Shown piece after piece: positions 8,901 to 17,631 of a stretch of 64,000 nt of DNA. Source of the stretch: Hyphomicrobiaceae bacterium. GTDB taxonomy: Bacteria > Pseudomonadota > Alphaproteobacteria > Rhizobiales > Aestuariivirgaceae. The notes beneath the pieces were generated by a model. It did not search any database. It saw only the letters and a list, made by a program, of their open reading frames with translations, and was not told the origin of the DNA. Made by a program: the position numbers and the translations under genes. Location: the NCBI GenBank assembly GCA_900298995.1, contig OMIC01000002.1, forward strand, positions 1 through 64,000. Direction: 5' to 3'. Positions within the stretch are counted from its first letter, which is position 1. Each line of letters starts with the position of its first letter.

Positions 8901-11123
8901 TTGCCTTCGGCCGGTTCTCAACACGGCTACCGGAAAGATTCGCAGGGGAGCATCTCCGGCCTGCGCCGCTTTCGTTGGGTTGTTGCCGCCGCGCTGACGG
9001 GCTGCGCGCTTCTGCTGGCGTCCTGCAATACCCCCTCTGCCCTGCTGGAAAATCCGACGCAGGTGGACCTCACGCCCAAGACGCCACGCAAGCTGACCAA
9101 CCGCAATGAGGGCCCGGTCCTCAAGACCCGGGCCCAGGGTGCGCGCTATGAGGTGTTTCCGGGGGTGAACTCGCCACTGACGGATGATGGCGGCGAGCCG
9201 CCGCCGGGCGTGGGCGCGCAGAATGACGGCAAGTTCACGGTGAATGTCGATCAGGCCGGGCTGGCGGAAGCAGCAAAACTGATCCTCGGTGAAACGCTGG
9301 GCTACAACTACACGCTTGATCCGCGCGTCCAGGGCAGCATCACGCTCGTTTCGAACCGGCCCCTGAGTGCGCGCGAACTGCTGAGCGCCTTCGAGGCCTC
9401 TCTCCGGCTCAGCGGCGCTGCGCTGATCCAGTCTGACGGCAGCTTCAAGGTCGTTGCGCTGCAGGAGGTGCTGGACGGCGAGATGGGAACAGCCGACATG
9501 GGGCAGAGGATTTCGCCCGGTTTCGGCGTCAACGCCATTCCGCTTCGCTATGTGAGCCCCAACAACCTGATGGAACTGCTTGACAGCTTCATCGCACGGT
9601 CGGGTTCAGTGCGGGCCTCCAAGGTCGGCAACATGATCCTGGTGCGAGGACCCGCTGAAGAGCGCCGCGCGCTGGTGGAAGTCATCCTGTCCTTTGACGT
9701 TGACTGGATGAAGACACAGACAGCCAGCGTTGCCACACTCGACAACGGCCGGGCGGAAGACGTGGCCGCCAAGATCGAACAGATCTTCGCGGAGGACACC
9801 GCCGCCTCCGGCCCCAATGCGCTGAAGGTCATTCCAGTTCCAAGCATCAATGGCCTCATCATCATCGCCAATGATCAGGAAAAAGTGCGCCGCGCCATCA
9901 ACTGGGTGAGACGTCTGGACCGCGAAAGCGTCAACGCACCGAATTACTACGTCTATGCCGTGCAGAACGGCAACTCCGTCGAACTTGCAAAGATCCTCAA
10001 TGCAACCTTCGGCACTGGCGGAGCCGACGCGGGCGCAACCGCCGATGTGGCGCCCAACACGGAATCCATGGCTGTCAGCATGGAGGGAACAACGTCGGAC
10101 CAGCAGGGATCGCCTGCTCCCCCGCCGCCGCCGCCGGGAACCGAGGGCGCGCCCCAGAACGGGCAATCCACGAGCGAAGGCGGATTGACGACAGGCACAA
10201 CTGGCCAGGAGGGAGGTGATCAGTTCACCTCCTTCAATACGGGCGGAGGCACGCGCATCACGCCCAATCCCGCCAACAACACAATTGTCATCCGAGCTAC
10301 ACCCAAGGAATACCGCAAGATCCTTGCCACCCTCCGGCAGATAGATGCCCCCGCGACTCAGGTATTGATCACCGCGACCATCGCAGAGGTATCGCTCAAT
10401 GATCAGTTGCGGTACGGCGTGCAGGCCTATTTCCAGAGCGGCAATGTCGCCGTCGCCCTGGCCGGCAGCCAGCCGCTGCCCAATGGTCCGGTGATCAGCC
10501 CCCAATTTCCGGGCCTGAACTTCCTCATGGGTGGCATCAACGATCCGGAACTGGTGCTTGATGCGCTTTCGGGCATCACCAAGGTGCGCATCGTCTCCTC
10601 GCCTTCGCTGCTGGTGCTCGAGAACGAGACGGCGACCATCCGCGTGGGCGACCAGATCCCGATCCAGAGCCAGACGGTGGCGACCGATGGCGGCAATTTC
10701 GTCAATTCCTACGAATACCGCGATACCGGCGTGATCCTGAAGGTGAAGCCGCGCATCAACGCCAATGGTGTTGTCACCATCGATCTCGGGCAGGAGCTTT
10801 CCGCCGTGCTCAAGGGCTTGCCCGGCGTGGGTGACAATCCGTCCTTCACGCAGCGCTCGCTGACCAGCAAGGTGTCGGTGAATGATCAGCAGACCGTTCT
10901 GTTGGGTGGCCTCATTGCCGGCACCGAGGACGGTTCACGCACCAGCGTGCCAGGCGCCGACAAGGTGCCGGTTCTTGGTAACCTCATCGGAACAACCGAC
11001 AACACCGCCAAGCGCACCGAGCTGATCGTGCTCATCACGCCCAAGATCATCCGCGATGGGCAGGACGCGGCACGCGAGTCGCAGGAACTGCGAAACAAGA
11101 TGAAGAACCTCAACTTCAACTGA
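8901..11123 (+). CDS. gspD: Type II secretion secretin GspD
   Basis: A 740-aa outer-membrane secretin, the gated channel of the type II system. It begins with a basic segment, a hydrophobic stretch and a lipobox ending LLLASC (Cys about 42), so it is probably a lipoprotein that can self-target. N0 and N1-N3 periplasmic domains follow (about residues 110-470). The N3 region holds a Pro/Gly/Ser-rich insertion (about nt 10060-10240) that probably forms a flexible loop. The secretin core runs from about residue 485, with the segment VGDQIPIQSQTV and the closing LLGGLI and ELIVLITPKII motifs. It is on the plus strand, convergent with the rest of the gsp genes and separated from them by only 12 bases, with no terminator visible between. 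Confidence 0.93.
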   Translation: MPSAGSQHGYRKDSQGSISGLRRFRWVVAAALTGCALLLASCNTPSALLENPTQVDLTPKTPRKLTNRNEGPVLKTRAQGARYEVFPGVNSPLTDDGGEPPPGVGAQNDGKFTVNVDQAGLAEAAKLILGETLGYNYTLDPRVQGSITLVSNRPLSARELLSAFEASLRLSGAALIQSDGSFKVVALQEVLDGEMGTADMGQRISPGFGVNAIPLRYVSPNNLMELLDSFIARSGSVRASKVGNMILVRGPAEERRALVEVILSFDVDWMKTQTASVATLDNGRAEDVAAKIEQIFAEDTAASGPNALKVIPVPSINGLIIIANDQEKVRRAINWVRRLDRESVNAPNYYVYAVQNGNSVELAKILNATFGTGGADAGATADVAPNTESMAVSMEGTTSDQQGSPAPPPPPPGTEGAPQNGQSTSEGGLTTGTTGQEGGDQFTSFNTGGGTRITPNPANNTIVIRATPKEYRKILATLRQIDAPATQVLITATIAEVSLNDQLRYGVQAYFQSGNVAVALAGSQPLPNGPVISPQFPGLNFLMGGINDPELVLDALSGITKVRIVSSPSLLVLENETATIRVGDQIPIQSQTVATDGGNFVNSYEYRDTGVILKVKPRINANGVVTIDLGQELSAVLKGLPGVGDNPSFTQRSLTSKVSVNDQQTVLLGGLIAGTEDGSRTSVPGADKVPVLGNLIGTTDNTAKRTELIVLITPKIIRDGQDAARESQELRNKMKNLNFN

Positions 11124-11135
11124 GGGCCTCACGCC

Positions 11136-11798
11136 TCAGCCATCGCCGCCGGGCGGTTGCATTTCCGGGACTGGCGGAGGTGGCGGCGGTGGTTCGGGCG
11201 GTTCGTCGGGCGGCGCCTGTTCCTCGGGGGCGGGATCCTCGCCCAGTGGCGCCCGCGTTCCGAGGTTTTCAAAAAGGCGCAGCGTCACCGGGTTGTCAGC
11301 ATTGCCGATCGTGACGTCCCGGTCTCCTACCGAGAGAACTGTCCAGGGCCCAACCGTCTGCCCCTCGCGGACATAGAAAACCTCAGTGGTCTGGGCGATC
11401 TTGACTGCGGCCACGCGGCCCGAGGGGCCATCACTCACGCCAATCAGAAGATAGTCGGCCGCATTGGGACCTTCGGGGGCTGCCGGCGGCGGGGCTTCGG
11501 GAGCAATCTCCGGCGCGGGTGGCTCTGCCTGAGGCTCCGGCTCGGGGGCAGGCGGCCTGCGGCCCGGATTGAACAAGGGTTGCTCGACAATGCTGGCGTA
11601 GGTCGCAGCCTGCATGCCTTCAAGGGGATTGAGCTTTGCCGCCTTGCCACCCTCTGCCGCCTTGCCACTGTCCTGCGACGACGTTCCGGACACCGTATCT
11701 TCGCCACCGGATGGCAAGAGCCAGTCGGCATGTTCAACGGCAAGATAGGCGCCCAGGGCAAGCGCCACGGCAGCCAGGATCAGGGGGCGGCGGTTCAT
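11136..11798 (-). CDS. GspC/GspN-like inner-membrane protein of the type II system
   Basis: A 220-aa protein with one N-terminal membrane span (about residues 5-22), a Pro/Ala/Glu-rich linker, and a domain (about 110-175) resembling the PulC homology region: a small beta fold with the pattern YLLIGV...AAVKI...VREGQTVGPWTVLSVGDRDV broken over 60 residues. The tail is again Pro-rich. GspC links the inner-membrane platform to the secretin N0 domain, and this is the likely role; in alphaproteobacterial clusters such proteins are also named GspN. It is the last gene of the gsp operon and overlaps gspM by four bases (ATGA). Confidence 0.7.
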   Translation of the reverse strand: MNRRPLILAAVALALGAYLAVEHADWLLPSGGEDTVSGTSSQDSGKAAEGGKAAKLNPLEGMQAATYASIVEQPLFNPGRRPPAPEPEPQAEPPAPEIAPEAPPPAAPEGPNAADYLLIGVSDGPSGRVAAVKIAQTTEVFYVREGQTVGPWTVLSVGDRDVTIGNADNPVTLRLFENLGTRAPLGEDPAPEEQAPPDEPPEPPPPPPPVPEMQPPGGDG

Positions 11799-12388
11799 TG
11801 CTTTGCCCCCCAGCCATAAGCCTCGATGCGGAAGGAGGCCCGCAGCGCCTCGGCCGGAAAGGCATCCGCCTCCGTGACAGCCGCCTGTGGACGCAGTTCG
11901 AGGCCGGACACGAACATGACAGGAAGGCTTGCCTCAATATCCACGAGGAAATCACGCATCTGCGTGATGCTGCCCTCTGCATCCATGCCGAGCCGGAACG
12001 GGGTCTTGCCCTCTGCATCACCCGTCTCGAGACCCTGAATGCGGACCACCGTGAGGCCGCTTCGGGCCGCGGACTCGCCCACGCGTTCCTGAAAGGCAGC
12101 CAGCATAAGCCCTGGCGTGGCGCCGGTGAGGAACATCTGCTCGACACCATCACCGGCGCGGAGACGCAAGCCGCCTTCCTGGGCTTTTCGGGCCGCACGG
12201 GCGGCAATGAGATCGTACTCGGCCTGTTGCGCCGTGATGCGCTCCCCGATCGCCCCGTGCCAGGCAAAGAGACCGGCTGCAAGGCCGAGGACCACCAGCA
12301 GCAACAGGGCGAGAATGACAGCACCCTTGCGTGCAGCAGGCGGAAGTCCGACAGCAAAGGAAAGGGCGCTGGGGCGTGATGTGCTCAT
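11795..12388 (-). CDS. gspM: Type II secretion protein GspM
   Basis: A 197-aa bitopic membrane protein with an N-terminal transmembrane segment (about residues 20-42), a short coiled-coil-like stretch and a ferredoxin-like periplasmic domain. It fits the GspM subtype b family that partners GspL in the inner-membrane platform. Four-base overlaps (ATGA) on both sides, with gspL upstream and the GspC-like gene downstream, indicate translational coupling. The assignment rests on topology, position and general sequence character. Confidence 0.78.
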   Translation of the reverse strand: MSTSRPSALSFAVGLPPAARKGAVILALLLLVVLGLAAGLFAWHGAIGERITAQQAEYDLIAARAARKAQEGGLRLRAGDGVEQMFLTGATPGLMLAAFQERVGESAARSGLTVVRIQGLETGDAEGKTPFRLGMDAEGSITQMRDFLVDIEASLPVMFVSGLELRPQAAVTEADAFPAEALRASFRIEAYGWGAKQ

Positions 12389-13467
12389 GGCGACGCTGCT
12401 CCCGCTGCCGCCGGTTCCAGTCGTGCGGTGAGTGCAAAGGCATTGGACTGGCTGTCGGTTTCGCGCTCCGTCGCCGAGGCGAAATTCACTTCACTGAAGA
12501 GAGGCGAGGCCTCGAGTATGGCGATCAGAGAAGGAATGTCGCTGCCGCGACCCTTCATCTCCAGCTTGTCGCCGCTGAGCACCAGAGCGTCCAGGTAAAC
12601 AGTATCTGGCAGAACGGCTGAAAGTTCGTTGAGCACCGCCACGGCAGGAGAGCGCACACGGCGCGCCTGCAGCATGGTGTTGGCTGAGGCCACCAGCGGT
12701 GTCTCGCCCTGTCCGCCTCCCTCGCCGCGCAGGCTGGCGGTGATCGCCGCCGTGTCGGCTTCCAGCCGCCACAATGCCGAGGATGAGCGGTAGATCATGG
12801 CAAGACCGGCGACCGCGGCGCAGACGAGCACAACCGCTACGATCCGTGCCAGACGGCCCGCCCTGAGCCGCGCTGTGCGGCGTACGTCCTCGCCACCAAA
12901 ATCAATGGCGATTTCCTGTCCGTCCGGGAGGCGCACACTGAGCGCCCGAACGGCCGCACCTGCGGCCTGCAGACGGTTGACGAACTCGACGAGCAGCGCG
13001 CGGCTCAGAACCGCCACATCGACGACGACCTGCCGGCCATCACCCGTGGCAGGCTTGACGCGCATGCCCCACAGGCACTGCGCCAGTGGCCATGGCGCCA
13101 GACCCTCGACTTTGTTGCGGATGATGGCACGCAACACATCGGGCGGCTGAGCAGGCAGGGTGATTTGCCGGGTGACCGCCTGATCGGCGGCCAGTTCCAG
13201 CGCCATATCGGCTCCGGGGCGGCCCGACAGGCTGGCACAGACCGTGCGCAGCGCATCGGCCGGCCGGCCCGTGGCGGTGATCAGGGGTTTGGCGGGGTCG
13301 GCCACCGCCCAGACTTCGATGCCAGACGCGCGCAGCCGCAGCGTCAGGGGAGGCCGGCCGGTCGCAACGCGGCGCTGGGCGAGCTCCTCGGCGAGCGCCA
13401 GGACGGGATCCCGCACGCTCGCCCACAGGCTGGCGGCCGTCCTGGTGATGGTCGCATCACGCTTCAT
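12385..13467 (-). CDS. gspL: Type II secretion protein GspL
   Basis: A 360-aa platform protein: a cytoplasmic actin-like/PilM-like region (about 30-200), a transmembrane segment (about 222-242) and a periplasmic PilN-like domain (about 250-350) with the pattern VRSPAVAVLNELSAVLPDT common to PilN/GspL. It links the GspE ATPase to GspM. The ATG at 13467 follows the gspK stop by 19 bases; a longer frame to 13626 would overlap gspK and adds an unrelated basic leader, so it is rejected. Confidence 0.82.
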   Translation of the reverse strand: MKRDATITRTAASLWASVRDPVLALAEELAQRRVATGRPPLTLRLRASGIEVWAVADPAKPLITATGRPADALRTVCASLSGRPGADMALELAADQAVTRQITLPAQPPDVLRAIIRNKVEGLAPWPLAQCLWGMRVKPATGDGRQVVVDVAVLSRALLVEFVNRLQAAGAAVRALSVRLPDGQEIAIDFGGEDVRRTARLRAGRLARIVAVVLVCAAVAGLAMIYRSSSALWRLEADTAAITASLRGEGGGQGETPLVASANTMLQARRVRSPAVAVLNELSAVLPDTVYLDALVLSGDKLEMKGRGSDIPSLIAILEASPLFSEVNFASATERETDSQSNAFALTARLEPAAAGAASP

Positions 13468-13486
13468 CAGAAAGCGTTCCTTGCCT

Positions 13487-14446
13487 TCATTCGCCCCAGA
13501 CCGCAAGGGTGTGGAACGGCAACACCGCCTCGGAAATCTGAACGGCTGCTCGTGACCGGCTTCCAGGCAGGAGGTCGGCGCCGTCCTCGATCTCGACATC
13601 AATGATGAAGACCGTGGGCTCGGCAACGCTCAGATACTGTTTCAGCCGTTCGATGATCTGCTGCAGTCGCGGATCGTCAGGCGGCTTGCGGTTCTTGCGC
13701 ATGTCCGCGAAGACCGCGAGGTCATTGGGGGTGATGCCGGGGACGACCGCCAGCACCTCGCGCGGCGCGGCCAGCGGATTGATCTTGTCGGAGGGCGAGA
13801 ACACCGTCAGCCCGGCCGTGAAGGCCTGCGCAGTCGCCGACTCGAGGCTGACCAGCTCGCCAATCTGGTCAACCGCGAGGAAGATCAGGGGCTGTGCGGG
13901 AACTTTCGGCTGTGGCTCCCCGGTAGGTGCAGGCGGCACCGGAGCGCCCCCAACCTGAGCCGGCGGCGTGCCAGGACCCGGCTGCTTGCCCGCAGGGTCA
14001 GGGGCGGACTGCTTTGGCTTCGCCTGTTCACGTAGCGTTTCAATCCGCGCTGCCAGACCATCCACCGCAGGGTCGTCGAGGCCGGAAAGGCGTGCCAGCG
14101 TTTCAATCAATTCGGGATCGCTTCGGTTGAGGTCGATGAGACCCGCCGCATCACGGATCGCCACCGTGACGGACTGGCCCTCCCCCACCTGCAGACGCAG
14201 CGGTTCGCCATAGAAATAGGCACGCTGACCAGCCGGTGTGGTGAGAATCAGAGCCTTGGCGGCCTCAAGCCCTGATCGCAGGGCAAAATGCGTCGCGAGG
14301 CGGCGCTGCTCCAGTTGCTCGCTGCCAATGCCAGCACGCGTCAGAGACGTGGCGGCAACCACCATCACCGACATGACAGCCACCGCCAGGAGCACGGCCA
14401 GAAGAATGACGCCGCGCTCGCCATTCCGTGCCGCACGGGGGCTCAT
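13487..14446 (-). CDS. gspK: Type II secretion minor pseudopilin GspK
   Basis: A 319-aa minor pseudopilin. The prepilin-like N-terminus (RNGERGVILLAVLLAVAVM) shows the Gly at the cleavage site, but Glu5 of classic pilins is replaced by a hydrophobic residue, as is usual in GspK. A large globular part follows, with helix-hairpin-helix-like sequence (about 180-290) interrupted by a Pro-rich insertion (about nt 13900-14000). GspK caps the pseudopilus tip with GspI and GspJ. It overlaps gspJ by four bases (ATGA). Confidence 0.9.
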   Translation of the reverse strand: MSPRAARNGERGVILLAVLLAVAVMSVMVVAATSLTRAGIGSEQLEQRRLATHFALRSGLEAAKALILTTPAGQRAYFYGEPLRLQVGEGQSVTVAIRDAAGLIDLNRSDPELIETLARLSGLDDPAVDGLAARIETLREQAKPKQSAPDPAGKQPGPGTPPAQVGGAPVPPAPTGEPQPKVPAQPLIFLAVDQIGELVSLESATAQAFTAGLTVFSPSDKINPLAAPREVLAVVPGITPNDLAVFADMRKNRKPPDDPRLQQIIERLKQYLSVAEPTVFIIDVEIEDGADLLPGSRSRAAVQISEAVLPFHTLAVWGE

Positions 14447-15138
14447 TGCGTGGCCTCCGCAGCGGGGACTGCGCCGCAGGGAGGCGTGGGATTGACCACG
14501 CAGTCAAGTGCCGCGTCAACGCGGAGCGGCTGCACGAAGCCCGGAACGACAAGACCACCCGACCCGGCATCGGCAATCGTCAGCCGGATCTGCTCCGGCA
14601 TGGTCTGGCTGGCCACCCAGTTGTCACTCCAGTCGCGCGCGCCCGAGCGCTGGGCGCGGTAGGCAAAGGCAATGCTGTAGGGACCCGACAGCAGCACCAC
14701 GGGATCAAGCCACTGCTGTATGCCCTCGTTGCGCGCGCCCAGTCCCAGAGGTGCACGCTCCCGGACGAGTTGGGTTTCGCCGCCTTCATCGCGGATGCTG
14801 AGCCGGACCAGATAGAGACCCGGTGAAGCAAGTCCGCTCTCCTCGCGCAGCGGATAGATCAGGGAGTCGGCGCGGCCTTCGAAAACATAGCCGGTGAAAC
14901 GATCACTCCCCGGGCGGCGAATCTTGGCAATACGCGCCACGTCGCGGCCAAAGACATCAATGACCCCCGCCACGACTTCCTGCCGTCCGAGGCTCGACCG
15001 TGTGCGGTCAACACCCTTGCCGATCGCCGTCATGGCGAGATTGAGCGAGACGAGAATCAATGAGGCCAGAACCAGCGCCGCCAGAACCTCCAGAAGTGTG
15101 AAGCCGTTTTCATGATGGGGTGGCCTGCGGGAATCCAT
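14443..15138 (-). CDS. gspJ: Type II secretion minor pseudopilin GspJ
   Basis: A 231-aa protein with a type IV prepilin leader: a short basic leader, then GFTLLEVLAALVLASL with Glu at +5, a long hydrophobic helix and a beta-rich C-terminal domain. It belongs to the tip complex of the pseudopilus. It starts one base after the gspI stop codon and overlaps gspK downstream. Confidence 0.9.
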   Translation of the reverse strand: MDSRRPPHHENGFTLLEVLAALVLASLILVSLNLAMTAIGKGVDRTRSSLGRQEVVAGVIDVFGRDVARIAKIRRPGSDRFTGYVFEGRADSLIYPLREESGLASPGLYLVRLSIRDEGGETQLVRERAPLGLGARNEGIQQWLDPVVLLSGPYSIAFAYRAQRSGARDWSDNWVASQTMPEQIRLTIADAGSGGLVVPGFVQPLRVDAALDCVVNPTPPCGAVPAAEATQ

Positions 15139-15139
15139 C

Positions 15140-15520
15140 TTACTGGCCGATCTTCAATACATTCGCCGACATCTGTCCGGAGGACGGCCAGGTCACGGTC
15201 GCCGTCAGCCGGTAGGCGAGATGCGGGGGCGTCAGAGCGGGCACCATGGCTTCCGGTGTGATGACGAGCCGCCATTTGTAGCCCTGCGATTCGCCCTCGC
15301 GCTGATCGGGAACAGTGCTCTCAGCAGACAGTTCGTCTTCAAGAATAGTCTGCAGGAGGATACGCGCCCCGAGATGCCTGTCGAGAGCTGCGGTACCGCG
15401 AAGCGATCCGTTGATACCGCCGGTCAGCACAACGATGGCGCTTGCTGCAATCGCCACGGCGCAGAGCACTTCCACCAGAGAAAATCCACGCTCACGGCCG
15501 CACTCAGAGGGCTTGTGCAT
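15140..15520 (-). CDS. gspI: Type II secretion minor pseudopilin GspI
   Basis: A 126-aa minor pseudopilin with the leader motif GFSLVEVLCAVAIA (cleavage after Gly, Glu at +5) and a short globular domain. GspI usually nucleates the tip complex. Its start overlaps the end of gspH by 17 bases. Confidence 0.9.
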   Translation of the reverse strand: MHKPSECGRERGFSLVEVLCAVAIAASAIVVLTGGINGSLRGTAALDRHLGARILLQTILEDELSAESTVPDQREGESQGYKWRLVITPEAMVPALTPPHLAYRLTATVTWPSSGQMSANVLKIGQ

Positions 15521-15956
15521 TGGTCCGTCCTGTCAGCCAGTTGATGCGCAGTTCATAGCTGCGGCCGCGGAACTGGAAGGCCAGAACACCGCCCGATGAG
15601 CCCCCGGACGGGAAGAAGCGCACCCCCGGGCTGCCGGCGCCGTCCGGTTTGGCGATGCGGGCATCCAGCACGATGCCCGGCGGCACATCGAGCACCTGCT
15701 CACGCGCCGGGAAGCTGAGCGTGCGCGCCTCGGTGTCAATCAGCACCTCGGTCTCCGTCTGGTCCTCGATGGCAGCTGTCCGGGCGTCGCGGAACATGGT
15801 CTCGGCATGAAGCAGGAAGGCACGGACCCGGGCCGACTCCGCGCTGCTCCGGCCGGAGGAAACAACTGCTGTCGCGAGCAGACCCATGAGCGTCAGCACC
15901 ACCAGCAGCTCGAGCAGCGTGAAGCCTCGCTGTGCGTCAGCGCGCGATGTCGGCAT
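15504..15956 (-). CDS. gspH: Type II secretion minor pseudopilin GspH
   Basis: A 150-aa pseudopilin with the leader motif GFTLLELLVVLTLMGLLA and a C-terminal beta domain. GspH joins the tip complex to the GspG shaft. The ATG at 15956 puts ten residues before the cleavage-site Gly, as in homologues. The frame stays open to 16337, but that part only mirrors gspG in another frame. It overlaps gspG by 20 bases. Confidence 0.88.
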   Translation of the reverse strand: MPTSRADAQRGFTLLELLVVLTLMGLLATAVVSSGRSSAESARVRAFLLHAETMFRDARTAAIEDQTETEVLIDTEARTLSFPAREQVLDVPPGIVLDARIAKPDGAGSPGVRFFPSGGSSGGVLAFQFRGRSYELRINWLTGRTNAQAL

Positions 15957-16392
15957 CCTCGTCCGATCCGCCTTCCTTGCCGTCCGCGCCAAAGGACTTG
16001 ATGGTGAAGGCGGCGCCATTCTGGCCACCTTCATAGATGTAAGGACGTCCCCACGGGTCCTGGGGCAGTTCGCCCTTGGTGAGATAGGGGCCATTCCAGC
16101 CGGGAATGTTGCCGGCAGGCTTGACCAGCACCTGCAAGCCCTCGGAGGACGTCGGGAAGCGTCCGACATCGATGTGGAACAGCTCCATGGCGGTGACGAG
16201 GCTTTCGATCTGGACCTGCGCGGTCTTGGCGCGGGAACTGCCGAGATAGCCGATGACTCGCGGGCCAATGATGCTGGCCAGCAGCACCAGAATGACCAAC
16301 ACGACGAGCAGTTCGACCAGCGTGAAGCCTGCCTCACCGTCCGGCTTGCGGCGGAGCGTCATGGGCGTCTTTCGAAGGTGAAGAAGAGTCAT
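15937..16392 (-). CDS. gspG: Type II secretion major pseudopilin GspG
   Basis: A 151-aa major pseudopilin, the building block of the periplasmic pseudopilus. The leader GFTLVELLVVLVILVLLA, the PRV turn after the helix, and the C-terminal segments GWNGPYL and DPWGRPY (calcium-site region) are diagnostic of GspG. The ATG at 16392 has an AGGA site six bases upstream; an ATG ten codons in (16362) is possible, but its upstream site is weak. Confidence 0.95.
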   Translation of the reverse strand: MTLLHLRKTPMTLRRKPDGEAGFTLVELLVVLVILVLLASIIGPRVIGYLGSSRAKTAQVQIESLVTAMELFHIDVGRFPTSSEGLQVLVKPAGNIPGWNGPYLTKGELPQDPWGRPYIYEGGQNGAAFTIKSFGADGKEGGSDEDADIAR

Positions 16393-16419
16393 GCGAGATA
16401 TCCTGTTGAAGCCTGTCGT

Positions 16420-17631
16420 TCAGATAGCCAGATCATTGATGCTGATCACCGCGCCCATGAGGGACGTGATGATGAATCCCACGAACACACTGAGACCAAG
16501 GATGATGATCGGGCCCAGCAACGCCACGGTGCGATCGGTCAGACGGTCAAGTTCGTCCTCGAGAATGTCTGTCACCCGCAGGATGCTGGGCGTGAGATTT
16601 CCGGTCTCGGCGCCGACCTTGATCATGCGGGCCAAAAGCGGCGGAAGAATGCCTGATTTCTCGAGAGGTGCGATGAAATCCTCGCCACGGCGCAGCGCAA
16701 CCTCCATGTCGTCCGCCGCCGCGCGGAGGCGCCGGTTTGGCGTTGTGGCGGCAATGAGCTTCAGGCTGGCCGGCAGGGTCATGCCTGCCGCCGAGAGGGC
16801 ACCGAGAACGCGGCAGAACTGCGTAACCTCGGACTTTATGATCACCTTGCCCAGGATCGGCAAGCGCTGCGCGGCCTCGCGCAACAGACGGGGCGCGGCG
16901 GTGCGGGTCCATAACAGGGCGAGAAGCAGAAGGCCGAACGCCAGGGCGGCAGCCACCGTCAGGCCGTTGGCGGTCAGCCAGTCCGATACCGCGATAACGG
17001 CACGCGCGGTCTCCGGCACGGGTGCACCGCTGCTGGTGATCATGTCCTTGATTCCCGGCACCACGGCCAGCATCAGGAAGATCACCACACCCAGCGACAG
17101 GACAACCAGCATCACGGGATAGATCAGGGCCGAGATCACCTTGCCCCTGACCTTCTGTTCCCGTTCGCGAGCCGTGGCCAGACGGTCGAGCGACTGGGCA
17201 AGCGTTCCCGTGGCCTCGCCGACCTCGACCATGCTGAGATAAAAGGGGGGAAACGCGGCGGTCGAAGCCAGGGCATCATGAAAGCTGCGACCCTTGCGGA
17301 TGTCGGACTGGGCATCGGCCAGCAGGCGCGACAGCGGCTTGGAAAACGTCTCGCGCCCGAGGATATCGAGCGCGCGGTTGAGCGTGGATCCAGCCTGCAG
17401 CAGCCAGGCCAGCTGACGGGTGAAGGCAGTGATCTCCGGACCGGCGATGCGCCGGCCCGGAAGGCTGAGAACCGGTGCTGAGCCAGCGGTCTGGCTGTCT
17501 TCCTCGATGTCGATGGGGTGCAGGCCCTGATCCGACAGGCGGCTGATGGCCAGTGACCGGTCCACTCCCTCGATGACGCCTGAGACCTCTTCGCCACTGT
17601 CCCTGATCGCGCGGTATCGGAAGCTTGCCAT
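16420..17631 (-). CDS. gspF: Type II secretion platform protein GspF
   Basis: A 403-aa polytopic inner-membrane protein with the two T2SSF domains (about residues 70-195 and 275-395) and three transmembrane segments near 170-190, 220-245 and 370-395. The first domain contains FTRQLAWLLQAG, a standard GspF/PilC signature. The ATG at 17631 shares one base with the gspE stop (TGATG), giving coupled translation; a frame running 19 codons further up overlaps gspE and is rejected. Confidence 0.93.
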   Translation of the reverse strand: MASFRYRAIRDSGEEVSGVIEGVDRSLAISRLSDQGLHPIDIEEDSQTAGSAPVLSLPGRRIAGPEITAFTRQLAWLLQAGSTLNRALDILGRETFSKPLSRLLADAQSDIRKGRSFHDALASTAAFPPFYLSMVEVGEATGTLAQSLDRLATAREREQKVRGKVISALIYPVMLVVLSLGVVIFLMLAVVPGIKDMITSSGAPVPETARAVIAVSDWLTANGLTVAAALAFGLLLLALLWTRTAAPRLLREAAQRLPILGKVIIKSEVTQFCRVLGALSAAGMTLPASLKLIAATTPNRRLRAAADDMEVALRRGEDFIAPLEKSGILPPLLARMIKVGAETGNLTPSILRVTDILEDELDRLTDRTVALLGPIIILGLSVFVGFIITSLMGAVISINDLAI

